The notes beneath the pieces are model-generated. The model was given only the letters and a program-made list of their open reading frames with translations. It was not told the DNA's origin and ran no database searches. Positions 1 through 11,854 of a stretch of 64,000 bases of DNA are shown here, piece after piece. The DNA is from Rotaria socialis. Lineage: Eukaryota > Rotifera > Eurotatoria > Philodinida > Philodinidae. The translations under genes and the position numbers were made by a program. The first letter of the stretch is position 1; the number at the start of each line of letters is the position of its first letter. Where the stretch lies: contig CAJNYU010000182.1 in assembly GCA_905331475.1 (NCBI GenBank), positions 4,343 through 68,342 of the forward strand, read 5' to 3'.

Positions 1-37
<37 letters not shown>
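1..37. repeat. Poly-C homopolymer run
   Basis: An uninterrupted run of 37 C opens the window and is followed by a GCCGG and a further C6. It sits where the other copies of the adjoining dispersed repeat have a short G run (5 to 7 G). It is probably a contig-edge or polymerase artefact, though a real homopolymer cannot be excluded. Confidence 0.8.
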
Positions 38-38
<1 letters not shown>

Positions 39-165
39 CCGGCCCCCCACAGGGATTTTTTCAAAACAAAATTTTTCTTAGAATTATTCACAACATATAT
101 AAATCGACTCAATTTTTTTGCAGTACACATAAGAATCGCATGCAAATCTCATGTTTCTTCATTTT
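38..165 (+). repeat. Dispersed repeat, copy 1 (partial)
   Basis: The stretch from 'acagggattttttcaaaa' through 'cagtacacataa' matches copies at about 32594-32880 and 41030-41320 in the same orientation. Only the 3' half is present here because the poly-C run interrupts it. No terminal repeats or coding capacity were recognised, so the class is unknown. Confidence 0.75.
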
Positions 166-270
166 TATTTGTTTTGTTTATTATACAAAATCTATCGTAC
201 CAGCTGCTATTTTATTTAAGCAAAGAGAAAAAAAGGATAAACATAACTGTCATGATATAGTGGTTGACTG

Positions 271-275
<5 letters not shown>

Positions 276-303
<28 letters not shown>
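276..303. repeat. AT dinucleotide microsatellite
   Basis: An (AT)n tract upstream of the first recognisable exon of the RGK-like gene. It makes the open frame that begins at 264 (Tyr-Ile repeats) an unlikely real N-terminus. Confidence 0.8.
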
Positions 304-360
304 CATATTATATGATTAACGAAAAAACCATAAAAGCTAACCTAAAATTATTTTCGACAG

Positions 361-2540
361 GTTCATTAACACTTGATCAGTTAAAATTACCAACTGACGG
401 TGGTGAAGAAATTTATCTTGTACGACAATTTCACACAACATCAAAGGGATTTGTTAATCGAGGGTAAACAGTACACCGCAAGAAAAAGATTTTTTTTTAT
501 CGACATTTACTTTTTCTTTTATAGAGATTCATTTAAACGCTCATTTAAACGTAGTGGTTCGACAAGTCGTCGTAGTTCATGCCGAATAAATCCAAATATA
601 ACATCAAATGATGGTGCATCATCACAAGAACATGATACTAATCATTCTCCGTCATCTACGAAAGATATACATACAAGTATAAGTTCTCTAACAAATAATT
701 CCTGCGGAGCAAATCTCAATGGATTACTTGATACTCATTTTGTTGATACTAATCCTTCCCTATCATCGATTCCTCTACCAGATCAAATTGAAAATGAAGA
801 AGAAGAAGATGATGATGATAATCCACTCGTTGAACGTATTCAAACGGAGGATGGGCGTGTGCACGATATACATGTTTATCAGGTTTATTTGCTTGGTATG
901 AGTGGAACTGGAAAGTGTTCGCTTATAAGACAATTTAAAACAACAGAGTATCGTGGAATATATGATTATTCGAGTTCAGTTGGTAAGTATATATCTGATT
1001 AAGTAAAAAGAAAAACATCAGCAAAGAAAAATAAAATCGATTGTTGATAGCTGACGGCAATGACATTTGCATATAGATGGTGAAGAAAACAAAATACGAG
1101 TATTGACGTATATATATATCGATTTTTTTGTAGGTTCGTCGATTAGATCAAATGTAATTTCATGAGTCTAGGAGAGAAGAAAGAAAGATGATAGTATTCT
1201 GTTCTAGTCAACAAACACGGCTAAATTATAGGCTGCGATATGTTTTGCATCCGATAGCTTGTGCATGGAAAAAAAATTGATACTATATGTAATAAGTCGA
1301 GCATAGTTCAAAGCATTTCTTGAACACTATAATTTAACAAAAAAACAACTCTTAGCTATCTGACATGAAGTCATGTTTGCATAAAAGATGTATGATATTT
1401 TATTATAAACTGATTCATTTTTTTTATGAACCACTAAGTTTAGATTTCGTTACATTGGTTTTTCAAGAAAAAAAGACATCATTATACCTGAAGACTAATC
1501 ACTGAATAAATTTCCTGAGAAAATCATATAGATAAATAGTGAAAAGCCTTACAGTCACTATCCTGTTAAATGCCTATAGAACTATCATTGTCAAATGTGA
1601 AGCGAAGAAAAAAACATGTTATGTGCACAACATGTCATATATTTCTCTCATACATCGCCCGATAATATATATGACTTCCGAACGGAAATCCATTTGTAAA
1701 AACCGAATGTCTATTCTAAAATGTGTATTTTCATAAAGAGAAGAAAAATAAAGTGTAACAAAAAATATTTAATTTTGGTTGTTACTTTTTTTGTTATTAT
1801 AGAAGATGATCCTGATAATACAGTATCAATAATGTTAGATGGCGTAGAATCCCGTTTACATATTATAAATATGGATATTGATCATGTATGTAAATTAATC
1901 TAGTCAATCGAAATTATTTATTTATAGCATTTGTTAATCTCTAGCTCAAATCTAGTGTAGCCGGCGATGCTTATGTTGTGGTTTATTCCATAACTGATCG
2001 TCATTCGTTTCAAACAGCATTACAGTTTATTAAAAGTATCCGTGATAATGAATTAGTCTATAATCAATCTCCAATAAAACGTCATGTACCAATTATATTA
2101 GTTGGTAATAAATCAGATCTTGTGCGAAAACGTTCTGTAACGAAAGAAGGTAAATTTATCGTAGAAAAATTCTCGATCACATGGAAAATCTTTTTCGTTT
2201 AGCTGCACGTCATGCTGCATTTAAAAATGAATGTAAATTTATTGAAACATCGGCTGCTATAAATGACAAAGTCGATGATTTACTAGCTGGTACATTAAAA
2301 CAAATTCGTATCAACGAACAATTTCGAAACGAACAAAAACGTCGTTTAACAGTAGTCAATGGGAGTGTTGACACGAATGATTCGGAAGCACCTATATTAG
2401 CGAAATCAGCGCGTAGGAAACCGTCAGAAATGTCTAGTAGACGTTCAAAAAATGTTTTTATTAAATTTTTAAATGTTTTTCGTAAAAAACCATCAAGATT
2501 ACCAATTGATGTAGAAAATTTAAATACAGGTATTGGATAA
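361..2540 (+). CDS. RGK-type (Rad/Gem/Rem-like) small GTPase, 5' end incomplete
   Basis: Small Ras-superfamily GTPase of the RGK group, which in animals binds voltage-gated calcium channel beta subunits and inhibits the channel. Visible exons: 361-463, 525-982, 1803-1885, 1945-2149 and 2203-2540, all with GT-AG introns that keep frame. A basic Ser/Arg-rich leader and an acidic run (EEEEDDDD) precede the G domain. The P-loop is GMSGTGKCSL; the switch II DxxG motif is replaced by NMDID, as RGK proteins replace it with DxWE. G4 is NKSDL and G5 is ETSAA. The C-terminus is Lys/Arg-rich and without a CAAX box, typical of RGK. The first exon starts after a clean acceptor at 360, so an upstream coding exon is probably missing or off the window. 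A polyadenylation signal AATAAA lies at 2660. Oddity: Cys replaces the Mg-binding Ser/Thr of the P-loop. Confidence 0.85.
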
Positions 2541-3317
2541 GATTTGAAGCAAAAAGCACTTTTTAATTATTTTGTATATAAATATCAGAGTGTATTTTTG
2601 TTCGTGCTTGTTTTTGGAACTGAAAAAATATTTTGTTGCTGTTTGACGGCTAATATATTAATAAATATATTTGTGCAAATGTTAAAATGTGTTTAATCAT
2701 ATCTTTCAATTGCCCACCATTTAAGAAATAGGTCGAAGTTGACATTGTTGATTGAAATGACAACATCAATTCTTTAGATTCTTTTTAGATTCAATTTCCT
2801 GTGCTTTCAAGTGATTGATATGCATTCAGTGCCTGTCAGATGCTAATTTAAAATGATAAAGTACCAGCTTTTTCTTCCGTTTCAATCATTTTATATTATT
2901 TATTTTTAATGAGAACAGCAGACAGTCGTCAGCTGTAGCCATATCGTTCTTGCTATTTGTTTCATACATTATTAATGCAAATAATCATGCATATGTTCAT
3001 TCTCGAAATAGAATTTCGAATCGGATTAGAATTTCGGAAATTGAAAACACAAGTGATCCGACAGACTGGAAGGAAATCACTTGATCACATTTTTTAAGCC
3101 ATTGTAAACATAGATTTCTTTTTGTTCACCACGTGATTATAATGGAAGATGTTCCGTAGTGGAAAAAATCTCATTCGCGTTGAATAGTTAAATGATTTGT
3201 GCGAACTTTTGTATCAATGTTATGTTTACTAGTACTACGCAATTGTATGAATTTGTAAAACGTACAAATAGCAGCTGTTTATTTCATCGTAAAAACTATT
3301 TTTGTACTAAGGAAATC
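2541..3317. other. Intergenic, 3' flank of the RGK gene
   Basis: AT-rich DNA holding the RGK 3' untranslated region with AATAAA at 2660-2665. Apart from that I see no gene, RNA or repeat before the foldback element begins. Confidence 0.6.
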
Positions 3318-5158
3318 ATATATGGGTCATTCCACGAGAAGTCACCAAGTCCATCCGGCGACCAAGCCAGAATCCATTCAAAGTTACAGGATTTGTAGAG
3401 AATTTTTCGTTGATCATTTTAGTAATAAACTTTTCTGAAATAAATTCTATTTCCCCGAAGATGCAGGTCAATTAAAAACAAGCATTTTTCCCGAAAAAGT
3501 GATGAAAATCTCACTTTTTCACTCAGATTTTAAAGACAACCAAATATTCAGAATGCTTGTGAAAACTGGATCAAAATCTTCGTAAGAATTAAAATAATTT
3601 TGAAGAGTTCCTACGGACTGCTAGGTCACTTTGTAATACACTAGCGGGGAACAGTGCTTGAAAAAATCTATGTGTGAACCAGAATATTGGCACTAACAGT
3701 TCGTTTTCTTCGCGACTGCGATTTGAGGGTGTGGGAACTCCAAAACTGCTTTCTATGACAATTTTTCATGAATTTATCGGTCAAAACAGAGATTTCTGCT
3801 GAGTATTTTAGTATTAAATTATTTAATGTTCGCTTTTATTTTCATAAAGATACAGTAGTGTCAAACTTGAAACTTGAATTCAGTTGAAAATAGAAAATTT
3901 CAACTTTCAACTCAAGCGATATATGTGTGGATCACGATTCTTCAAAATGCTATTGGCTTAAAAGTTGAAAATTGAATTCAAGTTTCAAGCTTGACATATA
4001 TGGTAATTTTGCAATACTATTTTTCTGTTAGTTTGCTTTGAGTAGATTATAAATATGTATTACTCTTCTAATCCAAACCCTTCATTTCCTCTATAGACAG
4101 CCCGGAAATGACAAAAAAAGTAAAAATCGTCCCTCTAAACCCTTCATTATATGGGGGTGTTTCGATTCGAAACGTATCCAAGTCTGATAACTTAATAGTA
4201 CATTCAAAGTCAATTCTAACACATAGAAATTCATTAATTGAATATTGAGTCTTGTTCGAAATCTTTAGCTACCAAAAACTGAAAATAGATCATTTTTGTT
4301 GGAACCAGTTTAGTACAAAGGAAATGTCGAACAAAAATGTTTCCGCTTAATAAAATGATCATCTCATTGAAAAGTATATACTCAGAAGGTTTCACATGTC
4401 TATCATTTAAAATGGATATATTCCAGGCATGACGTTTTGACTAGGAAATCACAAATTGTGTTCCCCATTTAAACTCCTTTGGATCATTTTCAAAACTTTT
4501 TAAACGCACAACTATGCTAGCAGACACAAGCCATAGAAACTCTGAAAGTTTCTGTGCATTCTCGTGAAGTGAATCTAGAGTCTGATACATTCTCAAAAAG
4601 TCAACCTCATATTATTTGACTCGTAGCTTTATGAAAGTAAAAGCGAACATTAAATAATTTAATACTAAAATACTCAGCAGAAATCTCTGTTTTGACTAAT
4701 AAATTCATGAAAAATTGTCATAGAAAGCAGTTTTGGGGTTCCCACACCCTCAAATCGCAGTCGCGAAGAAAACGAACTGCTAGTGCCAATATTCTGGTTC
4801 ACACATAGATTTTTTTAAGCACTGTTCCCCGCTAGTGTATTACAAAGTGACGTAGCAGTCCGTAGGAACTCTTCAAAATTATTTTAATTCTTACGAAGAT
4901 TTTGATCCAGTTTTCACAAGCATTCTGAATATTTGTTTGTCTTTAAAATCTGAGTGAAAAAGTGAGATTTTCATCACTTTTTCTGGAAAAATGCTTGTTT
5001 TTAATTGACCTGCATCTTCGGGGAAATAGAATTTATTTCAGAAAAGTTTATTACTAAAATGATCAACGAAAAATTCTCTACAAATCCTGTAACTTTGAAT
5101 GGATTCTGGCTTGGTCGCCGGATGGACTTGGTGACTTCTCGTGGAATGACCCATATAT
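3318..5158. mobile_element. Foldback element FB1 with 0.54-kb inverted arms
   Basis: Left arm 3318-3853 and right arm 4622-5158 are near-identical reverse complements over about 535 bp. The outer end reads GGGTCATTCCACGAGAAGTC inward on both sides, flanked by ATATAT, which could contain a short TA-rich target duplication. The central 770 bp carries a second, nested inverted repeat (3856-3900 against 3958-4002). No transposase frame is present, so the element is non-autonomous. Structure fits a terminal-inverted-repeat DNA transposon derivative; the superfamily cannot be named from sequence alone. Confidence 0.85.
3856..4002. repeat. Short inverted repeat nested in FB1
   Basis: The sequence 'gtcaaacttgaaacttgaat' at the left is mirrored by 'attcaagtttcaagcttgac' at the right, giving arms of about 45 bp around a 55-bp loop. 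It may be a small MITE inserted in the larger foldback element or an internal part of it. Confidence 0.65.
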
Positions 5159-5733
5159 CAACTATTATCGATCATGGCTGATACTTGTTTTGCAAATGTA
5201 ATAAGAAATTGGTCGTAGAATATGGATTATCTATTGGCATTTAAAGAAGAATGATAAATAGATAGTGAAAAATTCAATTTCTCTTATTCATCGAACAACG
5301 AAATTGTGGCATTTAGATCTTTCCGACAACGTAAATATTCGCCATAGAATTATTGATTATCTTCTTGGAAAATTTAATTTATTTTTCAAACCATAACTCA
5401 CTTCCTATAGCGAATACATAAACATGAGTGATGACATTCGATCCAGACTTTACACGGCCATCAATAATATTATATCTTGTAAGATAGTGTTAGACTTGGT
5501 CTCCGCGGTACGCTTTCACCGATATGAATCGATGGAAGAGATCACGTATCATTCTACTTACGCTCTGCCATTGTGGCATTTCGAAGATCCTCTTCCGATC
5601 TATCAGCGAACATGAAAAAAACCCTAAATATCTGCTAACAATTTCAAACCCTTTCTAATAAATATTGATTAGGATAAAAAAAAAAGCTGGATTCATCAGA
5701 CACAAAAATAAAAACACGTTTGTTTTCATTTTA
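5159..5733 (+). other. Intergenic with a doubtful open frame (5424-5615)
   Basis: Lies between FB1 and the aminopeptidase stop codon. A 63-codon frame starts at 5424, and a second open stretch at about 5280-5400 in another frame includes residues TKLWHLDLSDN. Neither resembles a family I know. They could be remnants of a gene interrupted by the element, or chance frames. Confidence 0.25.
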
Positions 5734-8700
5734 TCACAATCGTGAAAAACGTTTTTTTATTAACCTCACACTTAGAAACTGATTAATACTTTGTTCATGA
5801 CGTTCCAGTACAAGACGTCGAATGTTGATTTGTTCCAGTACTTTTTTTATCGATCTATCCAAAAACGGATTTGGATGAGCAATATAGAATTTCTAATTGA
5901 AACAATTCAATTTTATTTTGTAGTATTTAAATATCGCTATGCAAAACTTACTCGAACTTCTTCACTTCGCTCTACACTAGCGAACAATCCTGGTATATTC
6001 TAGACGAATTTAGAATAACTTTTAGGAAAATAATTAGCGAATTTGTTTCCTCTTACTTCAATATAATGAATCAAATGCGAGTCGTGTTCACCATAAAGTT
6101 GTACAATTTTCTTCCAATTTTCTTGCATATACATCCAACAGATTTCAGAACCACGGCGATTATGAGCGGCCAATGAAGAAAATGCACTTAAATGATCTTG
6201 TTTTCGAACTAGAGTCTTAATTAGAACCTCTCGTGTCTTTAATTCGAATAGAAATTAAAATATAAATACCGTATTCCATAAAAAATCAAGGGCTTTGTAT
6301 TGAAGTGATTCGTCATCGAAATGGCTGAGTGCATTTAACAAAATGAGCCGCTCTTCTTGTGCGTCAGATTTCATGTAAAGCTAAAAATTAAAAAAATATA
6401 TGGCCCTCTTAATAAATCTTCTCATGTGAATGCATCAAAAGTATTCAGATACGTCATGACGGAAACAATACGACCGGTCACGAAATATGTTTCCTTTCTT
6501 ATAGAATTCAAGATGAAAAAAATATTTCATAAATAGAACGAAATAGATTTGAATGGCATTACCGCACACGCATGACATTTTCAAGGAGTCTGGCAGAATC
6601 AACAAAGCGAACAGACACAAGACAATAGGTTGAATAGACTCATATTGATGTCACCTAATTTTAGCAGTCTCTTGATCATTTAATAAATATATTTCGTTTC
6701 TAGCACTTGACTTAAACGGCTAAAATTATGAAGCCTGACACTAAGTTGTTAATTCCAACAAAATACTTGAAGGCAAAGCTACCTTACGAGACGTCTTGTG
6801 CGTTAAATGAATCGCAGGTTTCTATACAACTAATGATGAAAGAGTCGATGGAGAATTCTAGATCGAGTTTAATACGCAATATATTGTCGAGATTCATAAG
6901 ATTGAACGTGAAATTTAGATGTAGGCAAGATAGTCTTTGACGACTAGATCCAATCATGACTAACTCCGAAAGAGTTCTAGAAAAATTACCGATTTAAGTT
7001 GATCAAATGTACGTTGATTTCCTGTTTTAGCTACAGTTAAATAAACTGCCCCACGAATATTTGGATCCATGAAATTGTCTTCATTGCTGTGAATAAATAT
7101 TTTTTCAAAGCGAGCGGCTGCTTCGTCACGTGTTTTATCATGTTCATTAACACCCATGTGTAATAATATAATACTACGAAGTATTATTGCTTGAGAACTT
7201 TCATTTGGTAATGGATCCCATGTTAATTTATTATAAATATTTAACAGAAGGTCACACACATAGGACCGATAAAGTAATTTTGTATTATTTAAATATGCAT
7301 ATTCAAATATTGAACCAAGATCCGATAATTGTCGTAATATAGATTTCCAAACAGTTAAATTCTCCTCGTGTTTATAAGCTTGACGAAGTAATTTTAGATA
7401 GTCAACGTAACCCTTTTGACCGGCACGTGCTAGTGCAAACACATCTGCTTGAATATTAAAGCGATCTTGAGGCGAAAGTGTCTGATCATCGATACCAGGT
7501 GTTAGTGCTTCAAGCATCGATTGAGGATAATCAACTCGATATATACCAACACTATATAAATAATATACATAGCTATACTCTGCTGGTAGAATAAGAACTG
7601 AAATAATGTTTTTGGAAAAGCAGCTACGGTAATATATGTTATTACAGTTTAACAGAAGAATGTGAAAATACCAAAAATATTTATTCATAGAAGTACCATC
7701 ATCTGCTCTTCTAGGCACTAGGGCCCTTCATCGAATCTGTAAAGATTTTTTTTCTGAAGTTACTCAGGCATATTGAATCGCGGTATCAATTTTATTATTA
7801 TTAATGCATGCCTCAAATGTCCTTCTTTTAGCGAATAGTTTTCTCTTTCGTTTGATATATTCAGAGAAGCGGTTAAATCTTTTGTCGTAAACTTCTTCTT
7901 TGAGAGAAATTTACCTGAATAAATTTAATTTAATCCAATCAGTTGAAGGTATTTTTTCTAATAAAAATTCTTGTTTCTTTTCTCCATTTAAATACAGTTG
8001 ATAGACGCTTTCATTAGGACTGGATTTAGTGCATATATCAATTGGTATTTTCCATCTTAAACTATCATCTTTTGTTCCGTCAGCTAGAAATCTGATTTGT
8101 TCAATGGTTATTAATCGTTCATTTCCTCTTTGTTTTTCTTTTACCTTTATTTAAATATAAAAATCAATGAAAATAAAGCAACCTAAAGACAAAACGACAT
8201 ACTGTAAGTAGAGGATAACCCATTTGTTTCGTCCATGTTGAAAGTATACTTGATAGATGAGAATTATTTGATGCTCTAGATAAATGTGACCAAAGATTAT
8301 CGGTAATAGTATTCTTATATGAATATTCTGCAAGATAATTCGAAAGGCCACGACGAAATGCTTCACTACCAATATAGCCATGAATTAATCGGATCACACT
8401 TGAACCTAGAAAAGAATTTCTCTACAGAAAACCAAAATTTTCTATTGAAATACCTTTTCCATATGTAATCTCATCGAATATTTCATCGATTTCAGTTGGT
8501 TTCTCAATAGGCATTTCGATTGGATGACTATTATGTAAGGCATCAGGAACCATACATGTAGCTAATGTATCCGATACAAATTGTGTCCAAATATCAAATT
8601 CGGGATAGACATAATCAACAGCAAGAAACTCAATCCATGTTGCAAAACTTAAAAAAGATGAAGAAACAAACATACATAGAAGAGTATTTGGTCTATACTT

Positions 8701-10371
8701 ATCTTCGTTGAGCCATAAGTCGTTCCACCATTGCATTGTCTAGAGAGAGAGAGAGAGAGAGAGAAAACAAGACAATTTCTTTGTGATTCAAACAATTTTG
8801 ACATACAACTAAATTTCCAAACCATTGATGTGCTAATTCATGAGCAACAACAAGCGACACGTCTTGCTTTGTTTTTTGTGGCGACGTATGTCCATTAACA
8901 AGTAAATACGTTTCACGATAAGTTACTAGGCTAAATGTAATGAAACCAAGATTTTCCCGTCGAACGTTTGCTTAAGTAACTTAATCGCTTACCCCCAATT
9001 TTCCATGGCACCTACAATTAAAAAAACGAAAAGAAGATAATGAATTTTAACCTCATAGGAAACGATCTATTCTTTATTCACCAGAGCCAAAATCGGAAAC
9101 AGCAACCATATCGAGTTTACTCAACGGGTATTTAATACCGAAATAATCAGCATAAAATGGAAGCATTTTAGCAGCAGTCTATAAAGATCATTTTACTAGT
9201 GCACTTTAAAAGTAAGTTAATACTAACTTTCAAAGCAAACGATCCTTGTTTTTGTTTCCCGATGGGTGTGTAAACACGTATAAGTACATTATTGCTGTCG
9301 CGTGCCTCAATGTAATCATAGTGTCCAATGACATAAGCTACTAGATATGTCGACATGATCGGCGTTGTTTCGAATTCATAAACATACGTATCATTTCCAC
9401 CATTAGACTTTGATTTTACTGGCTAGGAATAGAGAAAACATTTCCTTTTTTTTCTATGAATAATGTCTTTTCTTTTCTTTCCCAATACCATATTACTTAA
9501 TGTTGTTAGATTTTTGTGAGATCGAATCGTGATTGTAAAATTAGCTTTAAACGAGGGCTCATCGAAACAAGGAAACGCTTGCCGAGCATAACCAGGCTAG
9601 GGAAATTTAATTAAGAATTTTCAACTTACTAAAATCGAAACTTACTTCGAATTGTGTACAAGCACCTAGAAAATTATCAGATTGTGTTCGGTAGAATCCA
9701 TTCAGTTGATCATTTATTTTACCGTTGAATGATAAATATAGACGACCATTTCCAGGCTTAAAACAAACCAGAAAATGTCTGGAAAAACTTTTTAATCAAT
9801 ATAAAAGATTACATTTAATTGTTGATGAAATTTAATGATCGCTTGTTCATATTCTCGATTGAATTCCACTGATCCATTTAAAACAATAGATGTAAACTTA
9901 TGATCTTGAAATCCTACTTCTGTTATATTTAAATTTACACTATTTAATATAATTTCGGCTGTAATTTTTTTAATCTAAAAGTTTCAATTTTTGATTTTGT
10001 TTTTTTCAATATTAAATTTTAATTATTATCCTTTACTTGAATATCAATATCTAAAGTTCCTTGAAAAACGAGTTCTTCAAGTTGACTAGCATCAATATAC
10101 AATCGATAATGCGATGGAATAATATTTGTTGACAATCGGTGGATTGATGTATTTGAGACTTTTGTAATTGAACGTGTGAAATTGTCTAAATAGGAAAAAC
10201 AAAATTTTGAAATACAATTAAACAACGTTTGCTTTAAAATGTCAATTGAAACGTACAAACAAAAAATGGTACAACAACAATAGCAGTAGCCAAACTAAAT
10301 GCTGCGATGGAAAGAAAAATTCTTAATCGACAGCAGACTTCACTAAGCACTTTGCGCTCCAGTCTCCTCAT
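5734..10371 (-). CDS. M1 zinc aminopeptidase, puromycin-sensitive-type, membrane-anchored
   Basis: Gluzincin aminopeptidase that removes N-terminal residues from peptides. About 18 exons run from ATG at 10371 to TGA at 5734. Exon 1 encodes a short basic tail and a hydrophobic segment ([17 protein letters not shown]), so the protein should be type II membrane-anchored. The N-domain follows, then the substrate motif GAMENWG (near 9000), zinc motif HELAHQW (8828-8842) and the third ligand in WNDLWLNE (about 8710). The region [12 protein letters not shown] through WTKQMGYPL (about 8650-8190) reads like cytosolic NPEPPS, and the ERAP1-like helical C-domain (7710 to 5734) ends with [13 protein letters not shown]. 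An intron of about 610 bp separates DQLKS from LYMKSD. Oddity: joining the exons at the only good donor gives LNEDNFATW where the family has LNEGFA. It faces the 10602 gene head to head across 230 bp. Confidence 0.9.
8741..8764. repeat. GA microsatellite in an aminopeptidase intron
   Basis: A (GA)n tract of about 22 bases inside the intron that follows the zinc-motif exon. Confidence 0.8.
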
Positions 10372-10601
10372 TCCTGCAATGCCTAGTATTTATTGTTTCT
10401 GTTACATACATATCGAGATCCGACGAGTATATATATATATATATGAAATAGAATAGAATCAAGTGTAATGCTTGTCCGAAATAATTAGTTTTCTTTTGCC
10501 TTAGGTACAGTATGGCGGCAAATTGTATATAACAATTGTGTGGATTTTTCAGCAAGTCTAGGTGTCAACGTGTTATTATCTCTTAGATTATTTTCTCCAA
10601 A
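10372..10601. promoter_or_regulatory. Divergent promoter between aminopeptidase and Q/N-rich gene
   Basis: Only 230 bp separate two start codons pointing away from each other, so both genes probably share a bidirectional promoter. An (AT)n tract lies at about 10427-10445. No TATA box or defined factor site can be assigned with confidence. Confidence 0.45.
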
Positions 10602-11854
10602 ATGTTATCATCATCAACACAAAAACAACCGCGTCATCGAATTAACAATAATAGTACACAACAGTCGCGAAACGCAAATGCTTATTTTGATGGCGAAGAA
10701 TATCATCGGCAATCGTTAATGAATAAAACGCACTATTGGAATCGCGATTTTCACATGAATGATGATGATGATTATTATTATTATTATAACTATCATCAGC
10801 CATTGGCGTCTCGGCCAATGCGAAAAGAAAGACTGGCGAAAAGCGGACAACGGTACGATTCAAAAGCTGATTTTTCGTCATCATCGAACAACAATAACAA
10901 TTATTCGTATTATGATAATATACCACCACGTCATCGTCTTCAACAGCCAAGCAATAAGCGTGAACAGCGTTCATCACGTTTACAAGAGCCAAAACTAAAT
11001 ACAACAGGCGAAATTAATCCTCCGAATAGTTCAATAACAAAACCATCGAAATCAGCTTCATCAAGTAGTACAAATTCTGATATGTCAAATAATGTCGGAT
11101 CAACTCAAGGAAAAGATTTACATTCAAAAAATTTAACTGCAGCTCGACAACAAAACTCGACACCACCAACGAATCTGAGTACTGTACAAACTTTAATGAA
11201 TTCTCTTATGTCACAGCAACAACAACCATCAACACCAGCACAATCAACGGTACAATTACAATATCAACTTACCAATGCACTTTTAGGAATAAGTAACTCG
11301 AAATTTAATACGATACAAAAACAGAAGGAATAGTTTGTTTCTTTTTCGATAATCTAGTGATTCAGCAACGTGTTAAAGAAACTGCACTTCAAGCTCAAGC
11401 ACAACAAATCCAAGCTGTCTTGCCAACATTATTAGCTGCTCAAGCACTTGTCTATCAACAACAGCAAGGTCAATTAACGAATCCTCAACAACCCACGCAG
11501 TCGATTCTATCATCAAATATGACTCATCCAGGTACAAAATTTAATAATCGTCCTCTGGTTACATTCCCAGTTGCTCGCCCAACGATGCCCGTACTGTCAC
11601 CAACTATGATGATGCCAATTCTTCGACCATCAATTACAACAAATTTCTCGCGACATCGATTAGCAACTCATTCTCAACAGATTCGTTCGACAACTACTTT
11701 ACCAACTTATCAACAAGTACAAGAAATTGAACGAGGAATTTCCTTGGATGAAGCGATTCATTTAAAAGGAGCGATTGATATAGCTGATCTGAATAAAAAT
11801 TCCATTACCGCTCAAACAGAAGCCAGTCAAATAAATGATCGTATCATTGAATGA
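10602..11854 (+). CDS. Gln/Asn/Ser-rich protein of unknown function
   Basis: Not recognised. Two exons, 10602-11292 and 11358-11854, joined across a 65-bp GT-AG intron (ata-a then tg-att), give about 395 residues. The N-terminal half is low complexity: Asn/Ser/Arg-rich with an Asp-Tyr run (DDDDYYYYYNY). After TNALLGI comes a Gln-rich region (RVKETALQAQAQQIQ, predicted helical) and a Pro/Thr/Met-rich stretch. The C-terminal 45 residues (YQQVQEIERGISLDEAIHLK) are the most protein-like and may be a short conserved motif. No signal peptide or membrane segment. Composition suggests an RNA-binding, processing-body or transcriptional scaffold protein, but that is inference. AATAAA at 11948. Confidence 0.75.

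Noticed and set aside
1-37. Poly-C as a telomere or centromere sequence
   Set aside because: A pure homopolymer is not a known animal telomere unit, and it interrupts a dispersed repeat found twice elsewhere.
264-360. ATG at 264 as start of the RGK protein
   Set aside because: The frame translates an AT microsatellite (Tyr-Ile repeats), and a clean splice acceptor sits at 360; a real upstream exon is more likely.
5580-5605. CTCTTCCGATCT, identical to the end of a common Illumina adapter
   Set aside because: Only the 12-base core matches; the bases before it are not adapter sequence, and the surrounding frame is continuous, so I treat it as coincidence.
6728-6940. 70-codon plus frame inside the aminopeptidase intron
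   Set aside because: Lies in an intron whose flanking exons join well; no homology or splice evidence for a nested gene.
10642-11004. 120-codon minus frame and 79-codon plus frame within the Q/N-rich gene
   Set aside because: Shadow frames of the low-complexity coding exon 10602-11292.
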